Source: JAFALX01 sp050734185
Lineage (GTDB): Bacteria; Chloroflexota; Dormibacteria; Aeolococcales; Aeolococcaceae
Length of the DNA stretch: 5,452 nt
Assembly (NCBI GenBank): GCA_050734185.1
Contig: JBOHUE010000096.1
Span: 1-5,452 of the forward strand
Direction: 5' to 3'
Part shown: in pieces, positions 5,048-5,452 of the stretch
Layout of the letters: every line of letters begins with the position of its first letter
Position numbering within the stretch: position 1 is the stretch's first letter
Notes under the pieces: model-generated
The model's database searches: none
What the model was told of the DNA's origin: nothing
Seen by the model: only the letters and a program-made list of their open reading frames with translations
Program-made: the position numbers and the translations under genes

Positions 5048-5452
5048 GGTGCCGTTGCGGCCGCGGACCTCGCCCAGCAGCGAGCTGACCGCGGCAACGT
5101 CGTCCTGAGGGGCTCCGAAATCGGTGATGAGCGCCTGCTGCGGTGGGACCTCCGACGGCGGCATGAAGTCCTCTGGGGTGCAGACCGACAGCAGCGCATC
5201 GACGATGTCGGGGTCGAACTGGGTGCCGCGACCGCGGACCAGCTCGCTGCGGATGTACTCCGGAGGCCGGGCCGGAGCGTAGGGGCGGCCGGAGCGCATC
5301 ACGTCAAATGCGTCGACCGCTGCCACGATGCGCGCGCCCAGCGGGATGTGCTCGCCGAGCAGCCCGTCGGGGTACCCCTGGCCGTCGAAGCGCTCGTGAT
5401 GGTGGCGGACGATCAGCCGGACGTCCTCCCAGGTGTCGATGCTCTCCAGGAT
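5039..5452 (-). CDS. HD-GYP domain protein (partial, N-terminus beyond window)
   Basis: The 137 visible C-terminal residues enter from the right edge in an open frame (ILESIDTWEDVRLIVRHHHE...) and end at 5039. They carry the second half of an HD-GYP domain: HHHERFDGQGYPDGL (residues 17-31, with the HH pair, Asp23 and Gly26-Tyr27-Pro28), then LGARIVAAVDAFDVM (38-52) and SGRPYAPA (54-61). The closing ELVRGRGTQFDPDIVDALL (about 67-85) is typical of the domain end. A tail of about 50 residues without recognised motifs follows. HD-GYP proteins are metal-dependent phosphodiesterases, classically cleaving cyclic di-GMP and sometimes other cyclic dinucleotides. The HD dyad and any sensor or receiver domain lie outside the window, so activity and input cannot be judged. 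GTG at 5326 is an internal codon, not the start, because the conserved HHxxxDGxGYP region lies upstream of it. Confidence 0.93.
   Translation of the reverse strand: MLESIDTWEDVRLIVRHHHERFDGQGYPDGLLGEHIPLGARIVAAVDAFDVMRSGRPYAPARPPEYIRSELVRGRGTQFDPDIVDALLSVCTPEDFMPPSEVPPQQALITDFGAPQDDVAAVSSLLGEVRGRNGTRA

Noticed and set aside
5039..5326. The HD-GYP product starting at GTG 5326
   Set aside because: The frame continues without a stop to the right edge, and the upstream part encodes the conserved HHxxxDGxGYP region, so 5326 is internal.

Overview
This is a high-GC (roughly 70% by eye) bacterial segment with dense coding, short gaps and strong G/C bias at third codon positions. No rRNA, tRNA, CRISPR array or transposon is visible. 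The mix of a DegS-type kinase, an HD-GYP protein, large polytopic membrane proteins of a 'DPDFWWHL' type and weak Shine-Dalgarno signals would suit Actinobacteriota, Chloroflexota or a related soil or uncultured lineage. The sequence alone does not settle the taxon.

Layout. Minus strand, read right to left: a single-domain CheY-like response regulator (3050-2628), 11 nt later a 542-residue polytopic membrane protein (2616-988), then an overlapping second membrane protein (991 to beyond the left edge). The last two share an ATGA start/stop overlap and are clearly paralogous, so this looks like a three-gene transcription unit. Plus strand: a DegS-like cytoplasmic histidine kinase (3164-4285) is divergent from the regulator across a 113-nt intergenic region that carries clustered inverted repeats. 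It is followed after 40 nt by a HAD-superfamily (Cof-type) phosphatase (4326-5027). The end of an HD-GYP domain protein (beyond the right edge to 5039, minus) converges on the phosphatase with an 11-nt gap.

How the genes may work together. Kinase and regulator are probably a two-component pair by divergent adjacency, but the pairing is atypical. DegS/NarX-type kinases normally partner with DNA-binding NarL/LuxR-type regulators, whereas this regulator is a bare receiver that heads an operon of putative GT-C-like envelope glycosyltransferases. The signal may therefore act through protein contact rather than by direct transcription control (inference).

The most notable point is the left-edge gene (1-991). 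It reads open to the edge and is a diverged tandem copy of the 988-2616 gene. In it, most polar residues that look catalytic in the upstream copy are replaced, which suggests an enzyme/pseudo-enzyme pair or a copy with a new specificity. No clearly new defence or mobile system was found.
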